A program made the translations under genes and the position numbers. This document shows, piece after piece, positions 27,401 through 32,800 of a stretch of DNA of 64,000 nt; within the stretch, counting starts at the first letter, position 1, and every line of letters starts with the position of its first letter. Source of the stretch: M3007 sp032115775 (GTDB lineage Bacteria; Bacteroidota; Bacteroidia; Chitinophagales; Saprospiraceae); assembly GCA_032115775.1 (NCBI GenBank), contig JAUMBL010000073.1, positions 1 through 64,000 on the forward strand. The letters are read 5' to 3'. The notes under the pieces are model-generated. The model saw nothing but the letters and a program-made list of their open reading frames with translations, was not told the DNA's origin and searched no databases.

Positions 27401-27664
27401 TAAGCCGTTCAGACACACCACAATCGAACCCGGCGGAAGCGGGGGAAAGGGCGGCGGCGGCGGCGGCGCACCAGCGTACGCGATGTCGCAAGTCAGGTCA
27501 TCACCTCCATTTGTGGCAAACGCAGAGGGCATTCCAAGTACGGAGAAACAGAAAAGAGCCGCGGCTAAAGTCAGCCGAAGCGCAAATTTTGTCGTTCCAG
27601 TACCAGAAAGTGCTACTTCTGTGCGTGCACACGCAGGCGGATTAGCCTCGTAGACTTCTTTCAT
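9461..27664 (-). CDS. Giant T9SS-exported HYR-repeat surface protein (6067 residues)
   Basis: A cell-surface protein of more than 600 kDa. The N terminus has a long n-region and a hydrophobic stretch (about residues 27-50, LTLAAALFCFSVLGMPSAFA), a plausible Sec signal. Residues ~190-1590 are diverged HYR-like immunoglobulin-fold modules (DNC...CGN...TITVxDxxAP). Residues ~1595-4110 are about 31 near-identical units of ~81 residues, most with four cysteines (SCSEQVP, DNC, GTCPNQ, DDCGN). More diverged modules follow to about 5660. Two dockerin-like Ca-binding loops (DDNHLNGVTTFD near 5731, DANKSNSITTFD near 5760), a cohesin-like beta domain (~5840-5980) and a type A T9SS sorting domain (LYQNTPNPF to KKMIQTK, ~5985-6067) end the chain. 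It is likely a very long adhesive or structural fibre on the cell surface. The role is inferred from architecture; no enzymatic motif was seen. Confidence 0.9.
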   Translation of the reverse strand: MKEVYEANPPACARTEVALSGTGTTKFALRLTLAAALFCFSVLGMPSAFATNGGDDLTCDIAYAGAPPPPPPFPPLPPGSIVVCLNGLGQTNLNASLLGPFTTTSNPSCTRVRVWTADPDDPDGADNILGNADDPQEVVVGHPLYTRTCANISAGVGDYTEVWVTREIFQQGVDPCRSSALPFRIYIADCTRPTLACPPAKTYTCANEQIAANPPALMTPAQFSSIGGTVSDNCTVNVTYSDGPKTDTLCANKYRFVRTFTATDQSRNTRTCTQLITVSDETPPVFLTPPANLTLQCQNYANFPIIADLAVQAWLISIGGATYSDNCGDPILPGILFCLSNQVGCAYSAPLFAATVRDHMPSACSPLPREVEVVFTIQDACGNETSASAKIILIDSQAPTLFDSNGPLPGGQTWTTSGLNILGDGGEGGPYDCINLIPPPNPESVRPHVTDNCTPQEDLTIVWVSDVPATVTGCGSPYDVITRTYQVDDCDPTTPSLLVTQEIRIKDDVAPFWTNNPNTVTLSCTVTDQRITDWLNNHGDDGAASDLCNTPVTITNNTTASALIANLRNWCPSSASTRSQTVTFTATDACGNTSTSTAVITLFDLEGPTASNPANVTVSCVADITQDITDVLDATDNCSGTVTVTTLTPQVIVNGTGCKASPIIIRQRYQLADCANNTSVVSRLVTVQDTILPTWTVDPTPLTIACDDPGNEVTLIQNWLTANGNGTATDNCSDVLYSTSPNTVANVFAALQCAKDTGYTTIVTFVASDSCGNTVSRTARVTLTDNTAPTATATPANYNCVEDLPAYNIGVVTGISDNCATLPQITVVARPDLESNNGGDGCADDTLKVFRRYQITDCTGNSAIVTQTITVVDNVKPTANCKPDTVDLGTDGTVTVNASQFDNSSADNCAGSLVLEFSRDELPLGVTSIPDGPYTTSKVFTCADIVDINNCNAATNNAQTIAIALQVIDSCGNANICNTWITVRDVQAPAFPVIADVTVTTSARTEFDCKANVTITPPQITENCTIACYTMQVEKEINNAFVTINPATGFATPNFRLQVSRDIDLDYVFEKGPKCAFETPMNPDDQYRITFYTRDEHGNADTVSYIITVKDDEAPLWEKCPQTIIADVVTNDCYQVKCWERPLPYDNCMFPVGPCDTPRVVVTASDPTVMVNFIQNSATDCAQFPIGTTEVYYTATDACGNVSTCTITVEISDTQAPTAKCIGSPVTINLEPDGDTEEPASFFDLGSTDNCVVCVIEVGRDGLFGDKVIFTCADVNTTVLVTLRVADCSPIANEATCTVAVNIEDMQQPGIAQCPADITVGTDADVCNAVVTYNTPLFNDGCGNPKEGGLVQGLLSSSTFPIGNTVVSYSYTSPSGFTVYCNFNVTVEDDQAPTLVCPSNVADLTCNTALPAPFAINNFGGTITDNCGVTLLESSDYDNGFSSCPNDGVKVITRTYTAWDAAGNTSVCSQSFTYLEDATAPVFSPASLSAVNGTCAGEVPVAPTVTAADGDGCGGVTINFNETITSLSGSGAPTCPNKFVVTRTWVASDICGNRATLVQVITINDDENPVLTSRPLNETHQCAAAVSAPPTIGATDNCGSVTVTFSETTDPGPTSCPNSFIIRRTWLATDACGNTDVHTQTITVNDTTNPVLSSKPADATVSCAALVPAVVAVTATDNCGVVNVDFSETTVPQGCENKYQVVRRWVATDACGNVDSHTQTITVNDTEAPAFSNVQASISVICAALVPAVSQPMATDNCGVATVDFAEYTVPGDCPNSYTVIRRWVASDLCGNRSTTLQTIVVNDQIAPTFNESLPGGLTVSCAQEVPAAAVLTATDNCDGAVQVIYSEELRPGDCPNQFSIVRTWTAEDLCGNLVKHVQTIIVSDIQAPVWNEAPAANVSTDCAENVTAAPVYTATDNCGIQVVVDYSEEFLPGTCANRFMLIRRWKAQDDCGNVVTRSQTVTVNDVTQPNWVETTLPANYTADCAEAVNTAEVLTATDNCGAPLNVEFYETTDLGTCPNDLVVKRRWYVQDDCGNSREHIQTITILDTQAPVWNEQAPAAVVNGDCADDVPLIPAQTATDNCNRPVDVEFSESIYPGLCTNSFTIIRRWTAEDDCGNITSREQVITINDNVAPVLANLPAATVLVDCAEKVPAVAPVTVSDNCGTVVDFDFTEVEVPGTCPNQYQIVRTWTAVDVCGNATSFVQTITISDTQAPTWTSTLPANASLACGETIPAAATLTASDNCGAPVDVEFNETWQPGAGPNDGNTLVRTWTAEDDCGNAISYVQTITVNDVTAPVLANLPQAFVNVSCSEQVPAVAAVTVSDNCQGTIDFDFTEVEVPGTCPNQYSITRTWTAVDFAGNATSFVQTITISDTQAPVLSGLPTATVGVSCSEQVPAVPTVSATDNCGAPVDVDFFEVEVPGTCPNQYSITRTWTAADDCGNIASFVQTINISDIVAPVLAGLPTAAFVNVSCSEQVPQVPNVTATDNCGAPVDLEFSEVEIPGTCPNQYSITRTWSAEDDCGNIASFVQVITINDVTAPVLANLPAASVSVSCAEQVPAVAGVTATDNCNQPVDLEFSEVEVPGTCPNQYQIRRTWTAEDDCGNAVSFVQTISINDSEAPVFAGLPAASVAVTCSESVPAVAIVTASDNCNQPVDIEFSEVEVPGTCPNQYQIRRTWTAEDDCGNIVSFVQTISINDNQAPVMVGLPVALVNVSCSEQVPTVGIVVATDNCNQPVDIEFFEVETPGTCPNQYIITRTWSAEDDCGNITSFVQTIVINDNQAPIMTGLPVASVSVSCSEQVPQVAIVVATDNCNAPVDVEFSEVEIPGTCPNQYAITRTWTAEDDCGNITSFVQTITINDTQAPVLNGLPLASVSVSCSEQVPAVPTTVTASDNCNQPVDLEFSEVEVPGTCPNQYQIRRTWTAEDDCGNATSFVQTITVNDTQAPTWTSTLPGNLTLNCGEAVPAAATLTASDNCNQPVDIELSETWQPGAGPNDGNVLVRTWTAEDDCGNAISHVQTITVNDLVAPVLGNLPAATVSVSCSEQVPAVANVTASDNCLGTVDVEFSEVEVPGTCPNQYGITRTWTAVDFAGNATSFVQTITISDTQAPVLSGLPTATVSVSCSEQVPAVPTVSATDNCGAPVDVEFSEVEVPGTCPNQYGITRTWTAEDDCGNITSFVQTITISDTQAPVLSGLPTATVGVSCSEQVPAVASVSATDNCGAPVDVEFSEVEVPGTCPNQYQIRRTWTAEDDCGNATSFVQTITISDTQAPVLSGLPTATVGVSCSEQVPAVPAVSATDNCGAPVDVEFSEVEIPGTCPNQYSITRTWTAEDDCGNATSFVQTITISDTQAPVLAGLPAASVRFSCSEQVPAVAAVTATDNCGAPVDVEFFEVEAPGTCPNQYSITRTWTAEDDCGNITSFVQTITIEDLQAPVFAGLPAASVSVSCSEQVPAVANVTATDNCNQPVDIELSEIEIPGTCPNQYQIRRTWTAEDDCGNAVSFVQTITISDTQAPVWTSTLPGNLSLNCGEAVPAAATLTASDNCNQPVDIELSETWQPGAGPNDGNVLVRTWTAQDDCGNAISHVQTITVNDLVAPVLANLPAATVSVSCSEQVPAVANVTATDNCQGTIFVQFNEVEVPGTCPNQYQVRRTWSAIDFAGNSTSFVQTITISDTQAPVFAGLPTASVTVSCSEQVPAVASVSATDNCGAPVDVEFSEVEVPGTCPNQYGITRTWTAEDDCGNITSFVQTITISDNQVPVLSNLPAASVSVSCSEQVPAVAAVTATDNCNQPVDLEFSEVEIPGTCPNQYAITRTWTAEDDCGNITSFVQTITISDTQAPVLSNLPTASVSVSCAEQVPAVANVTATDNCNQPVDLEFSEVEVPGTCPNQYQIVRTWTAEDDCGNAVSFVQTITISDTQAPAFVGTLPTNFTLSCGETVPAAPVLTATDNCNQPVDVEFNETYLPGAGPNDNATMVRTWTAEDDCGNIVSHVQTITINDVAAPVFAGLPAASVNVSCASAVPAVANVTASDNCQGAIVVTFSEVEVSGGCPNRFTLTRTWTAVDLAGNATSFVQTINVNDNVAPVVSCPAPLTAQCSVDERPVYANLSEFNLAGGSASDNCGLSINDFGMISQTNVGNVFTRTYRVTDQCGNAATCAQTITVLDTQAPVFLNCPTGPVVVGNDADKCSAKVNWGIPVAVDNCGNPTVAQISGPTSGSILAVGNYTVVYRATDAAGNNVQCSFGVQVMDTQAPEFDADITMPNDTTVQCNSVPTNCVYHGPLVCTPLTNADVSDNCGTATVSFAETSTQCSNQAQCCFYNYTVTRRWTATDAAGNTRVHTQVITVVDNTKPTAVCKNFTLTLDKFGVATLTPANINNGSFDNCAPSQFLTLSLSKTSFNCSNLGANTVTLTVTDPCGNFGTCNATVTVVEGEGSCTPQFNVATSCKDNATNLDNGQFVDLITVKALAGQTWTISGNTGLFSNNSPNPPVAPTALPVGTQLIMGSADGINNDGDGQTDEADEMVYYTIRGIHVDGIGYNIGLSNNIGQTATISNRAYYPTPIFLNLDGPFCLSTPPFTIQVGETFGAAGTVTSIRVNGVATNTFNAGQLGIGFHTVEAIFDAGAATTNLVINGVLVGGTNDQAIADPGCKQIITKSVQVIGTPTTVACNDVIHVSLDADCQETITPDMVLEGSYFCYDDYSVIITYPTGTATFTPPNRVNATHIGKTIMFSLRHILSGNLCWGTIIVEDKLAPVVSCPSNRTILCTQNEDNLSLTGTPIVDDCSAFTTVREDQYQQFSCAQNNTVFTRVSRLWVATDAWGNKDSCTQFIDILRGTVDQVNFPADVEYVCTNVPASLQPGTTGWPTIAGVNLTTSGTGACGLAVSFSDEFAQVCPGSYKIIRTWKVNDWCSPGTGGPSSKEFIQFIKVTDVAPTVDFSNFTYDADNDWYVINTNAIINGQCVSAGPIPTAIFNGVCNQVVDVKVTTPLGPISNGGLLPQPGLGLGVHNITYVLTDECGNITSITIKVNVIDNTPPAISCDEFTQVALGGSGVSEVFAETFDDGTYDNCCLDGFLVRRMVDGECDNDDLEDDFADRVVFCCADINDTVTVVLRAFDCYGNHNDCMVSVFVEDKIKPACSAPANVTVSCENFDPSLWAYGMPSAVDNCCVDTITTTVNIAQFDTLCNKGTIVRTFRAFDCAGQSSQCTQRIVVQYEQDYFVRFPNDVIVTNCNGTPNFGEPTFFGEDCELLAVSFTDEVFTVVPDACYKIERVWRIINWCTFNPNLPVVSVPNPNPNAIANNPANLTGPIVSAPGSTAPWTSIPLALLPGQAPHDFTQYYTGNPAAGIPSIANSNGFSYKQIIKVIDNKAPVFANCPSSPVTINDLSGNDPLLWNKMYYWDNSNQSHDLCEGTVDLSVAITDSCGGSDVTVKYLLFLDLDNSGDMETVVSSTNIPAANTVFFGNANNPNFTGGTAYNFDDRPVALNQKYRFNIDVVKSGNTATAKLIWDTPQVPANLNDAAMQGVAPQLPYGTHKIKWITNDGCGNEAVCEYLIVVRDGKAPTVVCLNGLSVNIMPTQMITLFASDFLQYTEDNCSPATLLDIAIVESDESTGSFPVDGQGNPLTTVNFNCQEVGTQPVQLWSRDVAGNADYCETYVIVQDPNNFCGSDPISVAGDLKTETQNGLEDASVEMIGTHPALPPVSMFDMTNNDGAYAFSNALPISANYSVTPLKDDNHLNGVTTFDLVLISKHILGLEPLGSPYKMIAADANKSNSITTFDIVELRKLILGIYTELPNNTSWRFVDKSYNFANPNNPFTAQFPEFKSVADVQASQMNDDFVSLKVGDVNGSAIANSLMSADDRTVGTLLFDVEDRQVKAGEEFTVNFTATEQVLGYQFTMNLKGLEVVDIVPGAGMDVSNFGLFNDAITTSFDGKDKGAFALKFRAKTSGQLSNMLGVSSRITKAEAYKNDVRLDVAFRFNGSTIAGVGFELYQNTPNPFINKTMIGFHLPEATEATITIFDEAGRMIFTQTGDFGKGYNAVTLDREMVNTTGLLYYKLETATDSATKKMIQTK
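15335..22882 (-). repeat. Tandem array of about 31 coding units of ~243 bp
   Basis: Within the giant gene the DNC motif recurs about every 243 bp (for example 17754, 17997 and 18240 for the same codon). Central units are almost identical at nucleotide level, while units near both edges of the array are more diverged. Four units carry a variant sequence PGAGPND (near 15760, 16978, 18688 and 20880), each followed by a unit with (F/L)AGN in place of DCGN, revealing a higher-order pattern. Such an array is prone to unequal recombination and to assembly errors. Confidence 0.93.
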
Positions 27665-27885
27665 GAGATTGAAAATTTAAGTATAAGTAATAAAGTTTTA
27701 TTATCTGACAATCAAATACTTATGTGGATTAAAAGCCGTAAAAATCAGTTTTTGGCCACTAAAAAAACGACGGCATTTAGTGTACATGACAAAAATCATG
27801 CCTAAATATCATACGCGTGTAAAACAGATATTCCATCCGCTTTCACCTTGCGAAGGTAAGTGAAAGTTTTAATTTGAGGTAGCTA

Positions 27886-27917
27886 CAAAGCTACAAACGT
27901 AAAAAAAAATTAATAAA
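27886..27917 (-). promoter_or_regulatory. Candidate promoter of the giant gene (TTTA-N20-TAGCTTTG)
   Basis: On the minus strand TTTA (27917-27914) is separated by 20 bp from TAGCTTTG (27893-27886), a good match to the Bacteroidota consensus. It would start transcription near 27879 and leave a 5' leader of roughly 215 nt before the giant gene, which contains a possible hairpin (CTTTC/GAAAG with ACCTT/AAGGT, 27842-27868). It overlaps the end of the LytTR gene region. Confidence 0.5.
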
Positions 27918-27924
27918 CGTCATA

Positions 27925-28632
27925 CTAAACCAGTTCGTGCCCCTGGGCAAGCAGGGCATTTTGCGTGTCTTTAATACGCCGTTTCGCCACCAGGACGGTG
28001 TGTCCGGGCAACAGGAGGGTATCATTTTCAAACCCTAGCACCTGGCGCAGGTTGACGATAAATTTTTTGTGGACGCGCAGAAAATACGCCTCCGGCAGGC
28101 GGCTTTCCCAATACCCGAGATTGCGGGTTGCCACCACTTTTTCGTGGTGCGGAATGCGCGTATAAAGGTTGGTAATTTCAGCCTGCGCCTCGAGGTACAG
28201 GATATCTTCAGCAGCGATGCGGATGCGCCGACCCTTTATCAGGGTTAAATCTAAGGCCGACCCAGCAGATTCCTTTCCGGGCATGACCGGATCGGTTTTT
28301 TGTAGCCGCAGCGCAATCCGATCCAGCGCGCGATCCCATTCATTTTTATCCGGCTGGTGCAGCAAGAAGTAATCGGCATCCATTTTCCAGGCGCGCAAAG
28401 CATCTGAAGGATCTTTGGAGTACCAAATCCAGGGCAGATCAGTAGCCTTCGGATGGGCTTTAACTGTAGCGACAAAGGCCGAATCTACCACCAGGGCATG
28501 CGGCCAATCGTGATCCAAACGCTGTGTATCTACGTGTACAAAACGCCATCCTCTGGACTTTGCGGACAAAGCCAAAGGACCGTTGCGGGCGCAAGCGGTC
28601 GGGTCATCACCGAGGTATGCCAGGTTTATCAT
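27925..28632 (-). CDS. LytTR-family DNA-binding regulator with degenerate receiver
   Basis: A 235-residue protein. The C-terminal half (about 125-235) is a LytTR DNA-binding domain: IKGRRIRIAAEDILYLEAQ, NLYTRIPHHEKVVATRNL, and FLRVHKKFIVNLRQV, the classic signature. The N-terminal half has the size of a response-regulator receiver, but the acidic pocket and the lysine-proline motif are not convincing; Asp50 (ALVVDSA) may be the remnant phosphoacceptor and HQP replaces the usual KP. It may be a stand-alone or pseudo-receiver regulator with no adjacent kinase. It lies between the terminator of the PorV operon and the promoter of the giant surface-protein gene on the same strand, so control of one of these is a reasonable guess but unproven. 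Confidence 0.85.
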   Translation of the reverse strand: MINLAYLGDDPTACARNGPLALSAKSRGWRFVHVDTQRLDHDWPHALVVDSAFVATVKAHPKATDLPWIWYSKDPSDALRAWKMDADYFLLHQPDKNEWDRALDRIALRLQKTDPVMPGKESAGSALDLTLIKGRRIRIAAEDILYLEAQAEITNLYTRIPHHEKVVATRNLGYWESRLPEAYFLRVHKKFIVNLRQVLGFENDTLLLPGHTVLVAKRRIKDTQNALLAQGHELV

Positions 28633-28663
28633 GCTATTTGCAAGGTCTGTATGATTAGATTAG

Positions 28664-28712
28664 AAAAAAAAAATTTGACGTCGGCGCGCGCTGCGCGCGC
28701 TCCGACGTCAAA
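28664..28712 (-). terminator. Rho-independent terminator after the PorV-like gene
   Basis: On the minus strand TTTGACGTCGG pairs with CCGACGTCAAA, with alternating GC pairs inside, followed by ten T (plus-strand A run 28664-28673). It starts about 20 bp after the PorV-like stop codon and separates that operon from the LytTR gene. Confidence 0.9.
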
Positions 28713-28731
28713 TGCGCGGAATCAGATTCTT

Positions 28732-29781
28732 TTACAGATCAATCCGGACACCTACACTGTGGATACCTTTAAAAACACGCGTATTCCGAAAGCCGTAATC
28801 AATGGCAATAGCCGGTGTATTCGAACCCTTTTTCATCGGATACGCCACCGACAGGCCGGCGCTCAGACCGTTGTCGAGGGTAGATTCGACGGTATTCGGA
28901 TCAAATTCATTCTTGTAGGCCATCCGCAGGGCGAAATTCTTATTCAACGTGAATTCCAAGCCCGCGCCGTACTGGTCGCGCGAAAACGCGTTTGAAATAA
29001 ATGCACCCGACAGCGACAGGCGGCTGGTGCGGCCGATCAGCCAATCGTAGGAAGCGCCGATGTTCAACTGCGAAGGCAATTCATACGCTGCCGGACGCGA
29101 GCTGTAGGTCAGCAGGTAATCAAACGTCGGACTGGGCGAAGGCCGCTGACGCGACAAACCCTCTCCGCGGAAAACCATCTTCGAGCCGATGTTGCGCAAG
29201 GAAATACCAAATTTGAAATTATCCTGCTCGCCGGTGACGTATTGCACGCCGGCGTCCAGCGCCATGGCATTCGCCGACACATTGGAAACAGACTCCGTGA
29301 TAAATTTGAAAGTAAAACCCACAGAAACCTTGTTTGCAAAAATATGGGAATAAGATACGCCCATATTGAAGAAACTGGGACTGAAGGTAGCGCCCGACCC
29401 TTCCGGGGTATCCTCCGTCGTCAGGTCAAAATCCCCCAGATCAAACGTAACCAGGCTGATCCCGAAGGCGCCGCTCTTGCCCACGCGCTGACCGAAGCCG
29501 AGCGCGTTGACATTGATATCGGATCCCTCCAGATAGCGGGTATTGGTAATCTGAAACTGGGTTTTATTGATACGGGCAAGGCCGGCCACGTTTAGATACA
29601 TGGCGTCCGTGCCGCTGATGCTGGATACGTTCAGGCCGTGTAAGCCGGCCGAACGCGCCCAAGGGTTGATGAGCAGTTGTTTGGCGCCTTCCTCCCCCTG
29701 CCGATCAGGGTTCCCGGCCCATGATGCGGCAGCCGGTAAAAGCAGCAGCGCGCCGAGCAGAATATGGTATAGTTTATTCAT
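28732..29781 (-). CDS. PorV/PorQ-family outer-membrane beta-barrel protein
   Basis: A 349-residue protein with a signal peptide (MNKLYHILLGALLLLPAAASWA). The mature N terminus GAKQLLINPWARSAGLHGLNVSSISGTDAMYLNVAGLA is typical of PorV/PorQ (UPF0164) proteins: a segment reading roughly 'NPxARSxGxGxxxVA..GxAxxxNPAGLA'. The rest alternates amphipathic strands (IGASYDWLIGR, GAGLEFTLNKNFALRMAYK) ending VGVRIDL, as in FadL-like barrels. PorV shuttles or anchors T9SS cargo at the outer membrane. It is the last gene of a same-strand set with a 1356-residue T9SS cargo protein and a TonB-dependent receptor, suggesting a dedicated partner for that cargo. It is shorter than the canonical PorV and is probably one of several paralogues. 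Confidence 0.82.
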   Translation of the reverse strand: MNKLYHILLGALLLLPAAASWAGNPDRQGEEGAKQLLINPWARSAGLHGLNVSSISGTDAMYLNVAGLARINKTQFQITNTRYLEGSDINVNALGFGQRVGKSGAFGISLVTFDLGDFDLTTEDTPEGSGATFSPSFFNMGVSYSHIFANKVSVGFTFKFITESVSNVSANAMALDAGVQYVTGEQDNFKFGISLRNIGSKMVFRGEGLSRQRPSPSPTFDYLLTYSSRPAAYELPSQLNIGASYDWLIGRTSRLSLSGAFISNAFSRDQYGAGLEFTLNKNFALRMAYKNEFDPNTVESTLDNGLSAGLSVAYPMKKGSNTPAIAIDYGFRNTRVFKGIHSVGVRIDL

Positions 29782-29802
29782 GACGATAAAAATGGTTGAG
29801 TG

Positions 29803-29836
29803 ATTATGGATTGCGGACGAATCCGCAATCCATAAT
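29803..29836. other. Perfect 15-bp intercistronic hairpin
   Basis: ATTATGGATTGCGGA and its exact complement flank a 4-base loop, in the 72-bp gap between the T9SS cargo gene and the PorV-like gene. No T run follows directly on the minus strand, so it is more likely an mRNA processing or stability element, or a partial terminator, than a full terminator. Confidence 0.65.
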
Positions 29837-29853
29837 CTATAATCCGAAATTGA

Positions 29854-32800
29854 TTAGTTCAGTCCTGACGGGTCAAACTGCCTGCCTATTCCAAACCATT
29901 TGACCGTTCGCTCACCCATGCCGGGCGCCTGTATCTGAATCAGGTACACGCCGCTTGCCACGGGCACGCCTTTGCTGTTGCGCATATCCCACTCGAGGTC
30001 GGGCGTGATCTGGCGGTAGGGCGCGTATTCTTCATTGCGCTGGTACTGGCGGATAAACTTGCCGTCGAGCGAGTAGATCGTCACGGAACACTTAGCCGGC
30101 AGGTTGGTGATCTTCACCAGGTTGGAGAACTGCGAGGTCTCATACTGCGAATAGCCGTAGTACGGATTCGGTACCACCTTGACGGAATCGAGCGCGTTAT
30201 TCACTAAATCGCCGGTCAGTTCCAGCGGTTCGCGCCCGTTGATCTTGATCAGGTACTTCGGATGGGCGGTGAAGGCGCCGGCAGCGTCTTTGTTGTACCA
30301 GGTTTGGTACGGATTGTCCACGCGCAATTTGACTACTACGTCATTCGGCACCAAGCCTTCGCGCAGCGACTTCATCTGGAAGGGCGGGAGGCATTGCACC
30401 ATCCCGCACCAGGCGAGTTTCCGCATTTCGAGGATCTTACTGCCCTGTTGCTGAGCCGCCGGCCAGTTCTCCGGCGTAAAGCGGCGGTGAATTTCGGCGC
30501 ATCCGTCGTAGGGAGAATTGGACACATAAATAAAGTGCTGTCCACCCATCACAAAATCGTAGTACGCCACCGGATTGTCGCCGCGGAAGAACTGATCCGT
30601 GGGGTTCCAGAGCATATCGCGACCCGTGTAGCGGGTATCGAGGCTGGAACTGTAGCAGGAGTTTTCTCCGAAGAAAATATTCAGGCGCTGACCCGTTTCC
30701 ACGTCAATGGCATATCCCGGGAACCAGCCCATACCGCGCAGGGTATCGCCGGTCGCAGTGGTGGAGCCATCGTACTCGGGCAGGCCGTCACCGTTAGCGT
30801 CTGTTTTGCCGACGGCGGGCGACCAGCGGGTGTCGAACATCTGGCGAAGGCGGTTCGGCGCGGGGCTTTGCGTAGTGAGTGTCGGATCTTTCAGCGTGTA
30901 TTCCGGCGCGGTGTAGAAGCCGGAAGCCATTTCGATGACCGCGCAGCGGCTCCACTTGCTGGTATCGCTGGTAAGCACGATGTCCACATTCGGCAGCGCA
31001 TTGAGTTTGCGGTAGCGGTTGTTCGGATCTACGAAGTTCGTAAGGCCACCCACCACCGACTGGTTGAGCGCGGTGCCAAAGTTTTTCGTCGTCCAAGCCG
31101 GCGTAAGGATCTGGTTGGCATCTTCAGCGATACGCCAATCGGCCAATACATACGGTACGAACCAGCCTTCGCCGAGGGTGCTCAGGCCTTGGAAGGGATC
31201 GAGGGGCGCATCCTCTTCCAGCGGGCGTGTTTTCACATAGTGGAACAGCCCGAACTCCTGATCGCCGAAGCCGAACAACCATTGCTGGTTGGGGTCTTTG
31301 TATTCCAGTTCCGCGCCGATTGCGCCGTTGGCTGTTCCTGGGGAGGCAAACAAATCCGGGCGGTTGACGGGCAGACTGGGCGTGAAATTTCCTGTTTCTG
31401 CCGTTTGCTGCACCGTAATGGAGAAGCCGTATTCGAGGAGCAGTTGTTCGTTTAACTCGGCTATCGACGTTTCGGAGGCAATCACATTACCGCCGGGCAG
31501 TTGGCGCAGTTCCCAGCGCGCATCCGCGTCAATCTTGTTATCGGTGTTGTTGCCGTCCACAATAGTGAGTTCATACTCGCCGTCTTTCACTTCGAATGGA
31601 TTGAAGATGGTCACGCCGATGGGGCCGCGGCCGGGGCGGTACGTCAGCGTGCTGTCGAATCCCGGTTTCAGCGCGGCATCACGGGATTCCGGCGTCAAAT
31701 CGAGGAAGTTGCCGCCGGCGCCCAAACCTTGCAGTCGGGTAACTTCCACCCCGTCGCCGTAAGCAGATTGCAGTACCTGATCCACGATCGGCCGCGGAAC
31801 GACCGTATATATCTGAATATTCTGGCGACCCACCAAGTAGGGGCGCTGCTGGCCGTCCACCGGACGCAGGAGCGGATCGAACGTGAAGTAATTATTATAG
31901 GCGTAAGCGATCACCGAGAAATAATATTTCCTGTGGTTGATCAGCCTTTTGTCGTTACCTACGGCAAATTTATCATCTTTAATACTAAAGGTACGGCGAA
32001 TACCGGAGTCCTTGCCTTCCACCTGCAATTCCGGATAGTAAATAACCTCATTGGTATTCGGATCACGGGTTTCGATCCAGTTATAAACTTTTTGAACGCC
32101 GTTTTTAACGTCCACTTCCGACACCAGGCGGGCTTTGCCCGGATCGTCATAATCGCCAGCCGAGACGTTCGGATTGATCAGTTGATAAATCCGATAGCCT
32201 TCGAAGCGGTAGTTCGCCAGTGCCTGGCTATCCGGATCGGTGGACAGCTTGAATTTTTCCGGCGCGAGGAAGTCGGACTCCTGGTAATTTTCCCGGAAGT
32301 TATTCGACAGGGAGTCGTTGGAGAGCACTGCCACAATTTCCTGGTGGAGTTCTACCCAGTTGACCGTCGGGGCGGACGGGCCGTCCAGCAGGTCGAAGCA
32401 GTTATCGAACAGGCCTTGCGCGAGGCGGTCGGCGCGGAACAGTTGTTCCAGATCGGGGCAGGGATAGTCAATATCCGGCACCCAGGGAATCCCGATGATG
32501 AGCTCGTTGACGGCGCCGGGTTTCAGGGTAAAGGGGCCGGAAGCCTGCAGGGTACGGCGGTCGCCGAACGTCAGGTTTGCGGTACACATAGACCATCCGG
32601 CAGGGTCATTCGGCGGATCCGGCAGCGCGAAGCGGGTCGGAACCGCATTCGGATTGCTTGGCGCATAGCCGTTACCGCCGATCGACACCGGTGTGCCATC
32701 GCGCCAAGTACCCGTGATGTAGCGGTAGTACTCGATATCTGCGGAGGGGTCGTGCGTAGCAGTAGGGTGTACGCCGACGCTGCCGTTGTTGTAGTACATG

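Noticed and set aside
27842..27868. Hairpin in the leader of the giant gene considered as a riboswitch.
   Set aside because: It is a single small stem with no conserved riboswitch pattern visible; kept only as a remark.
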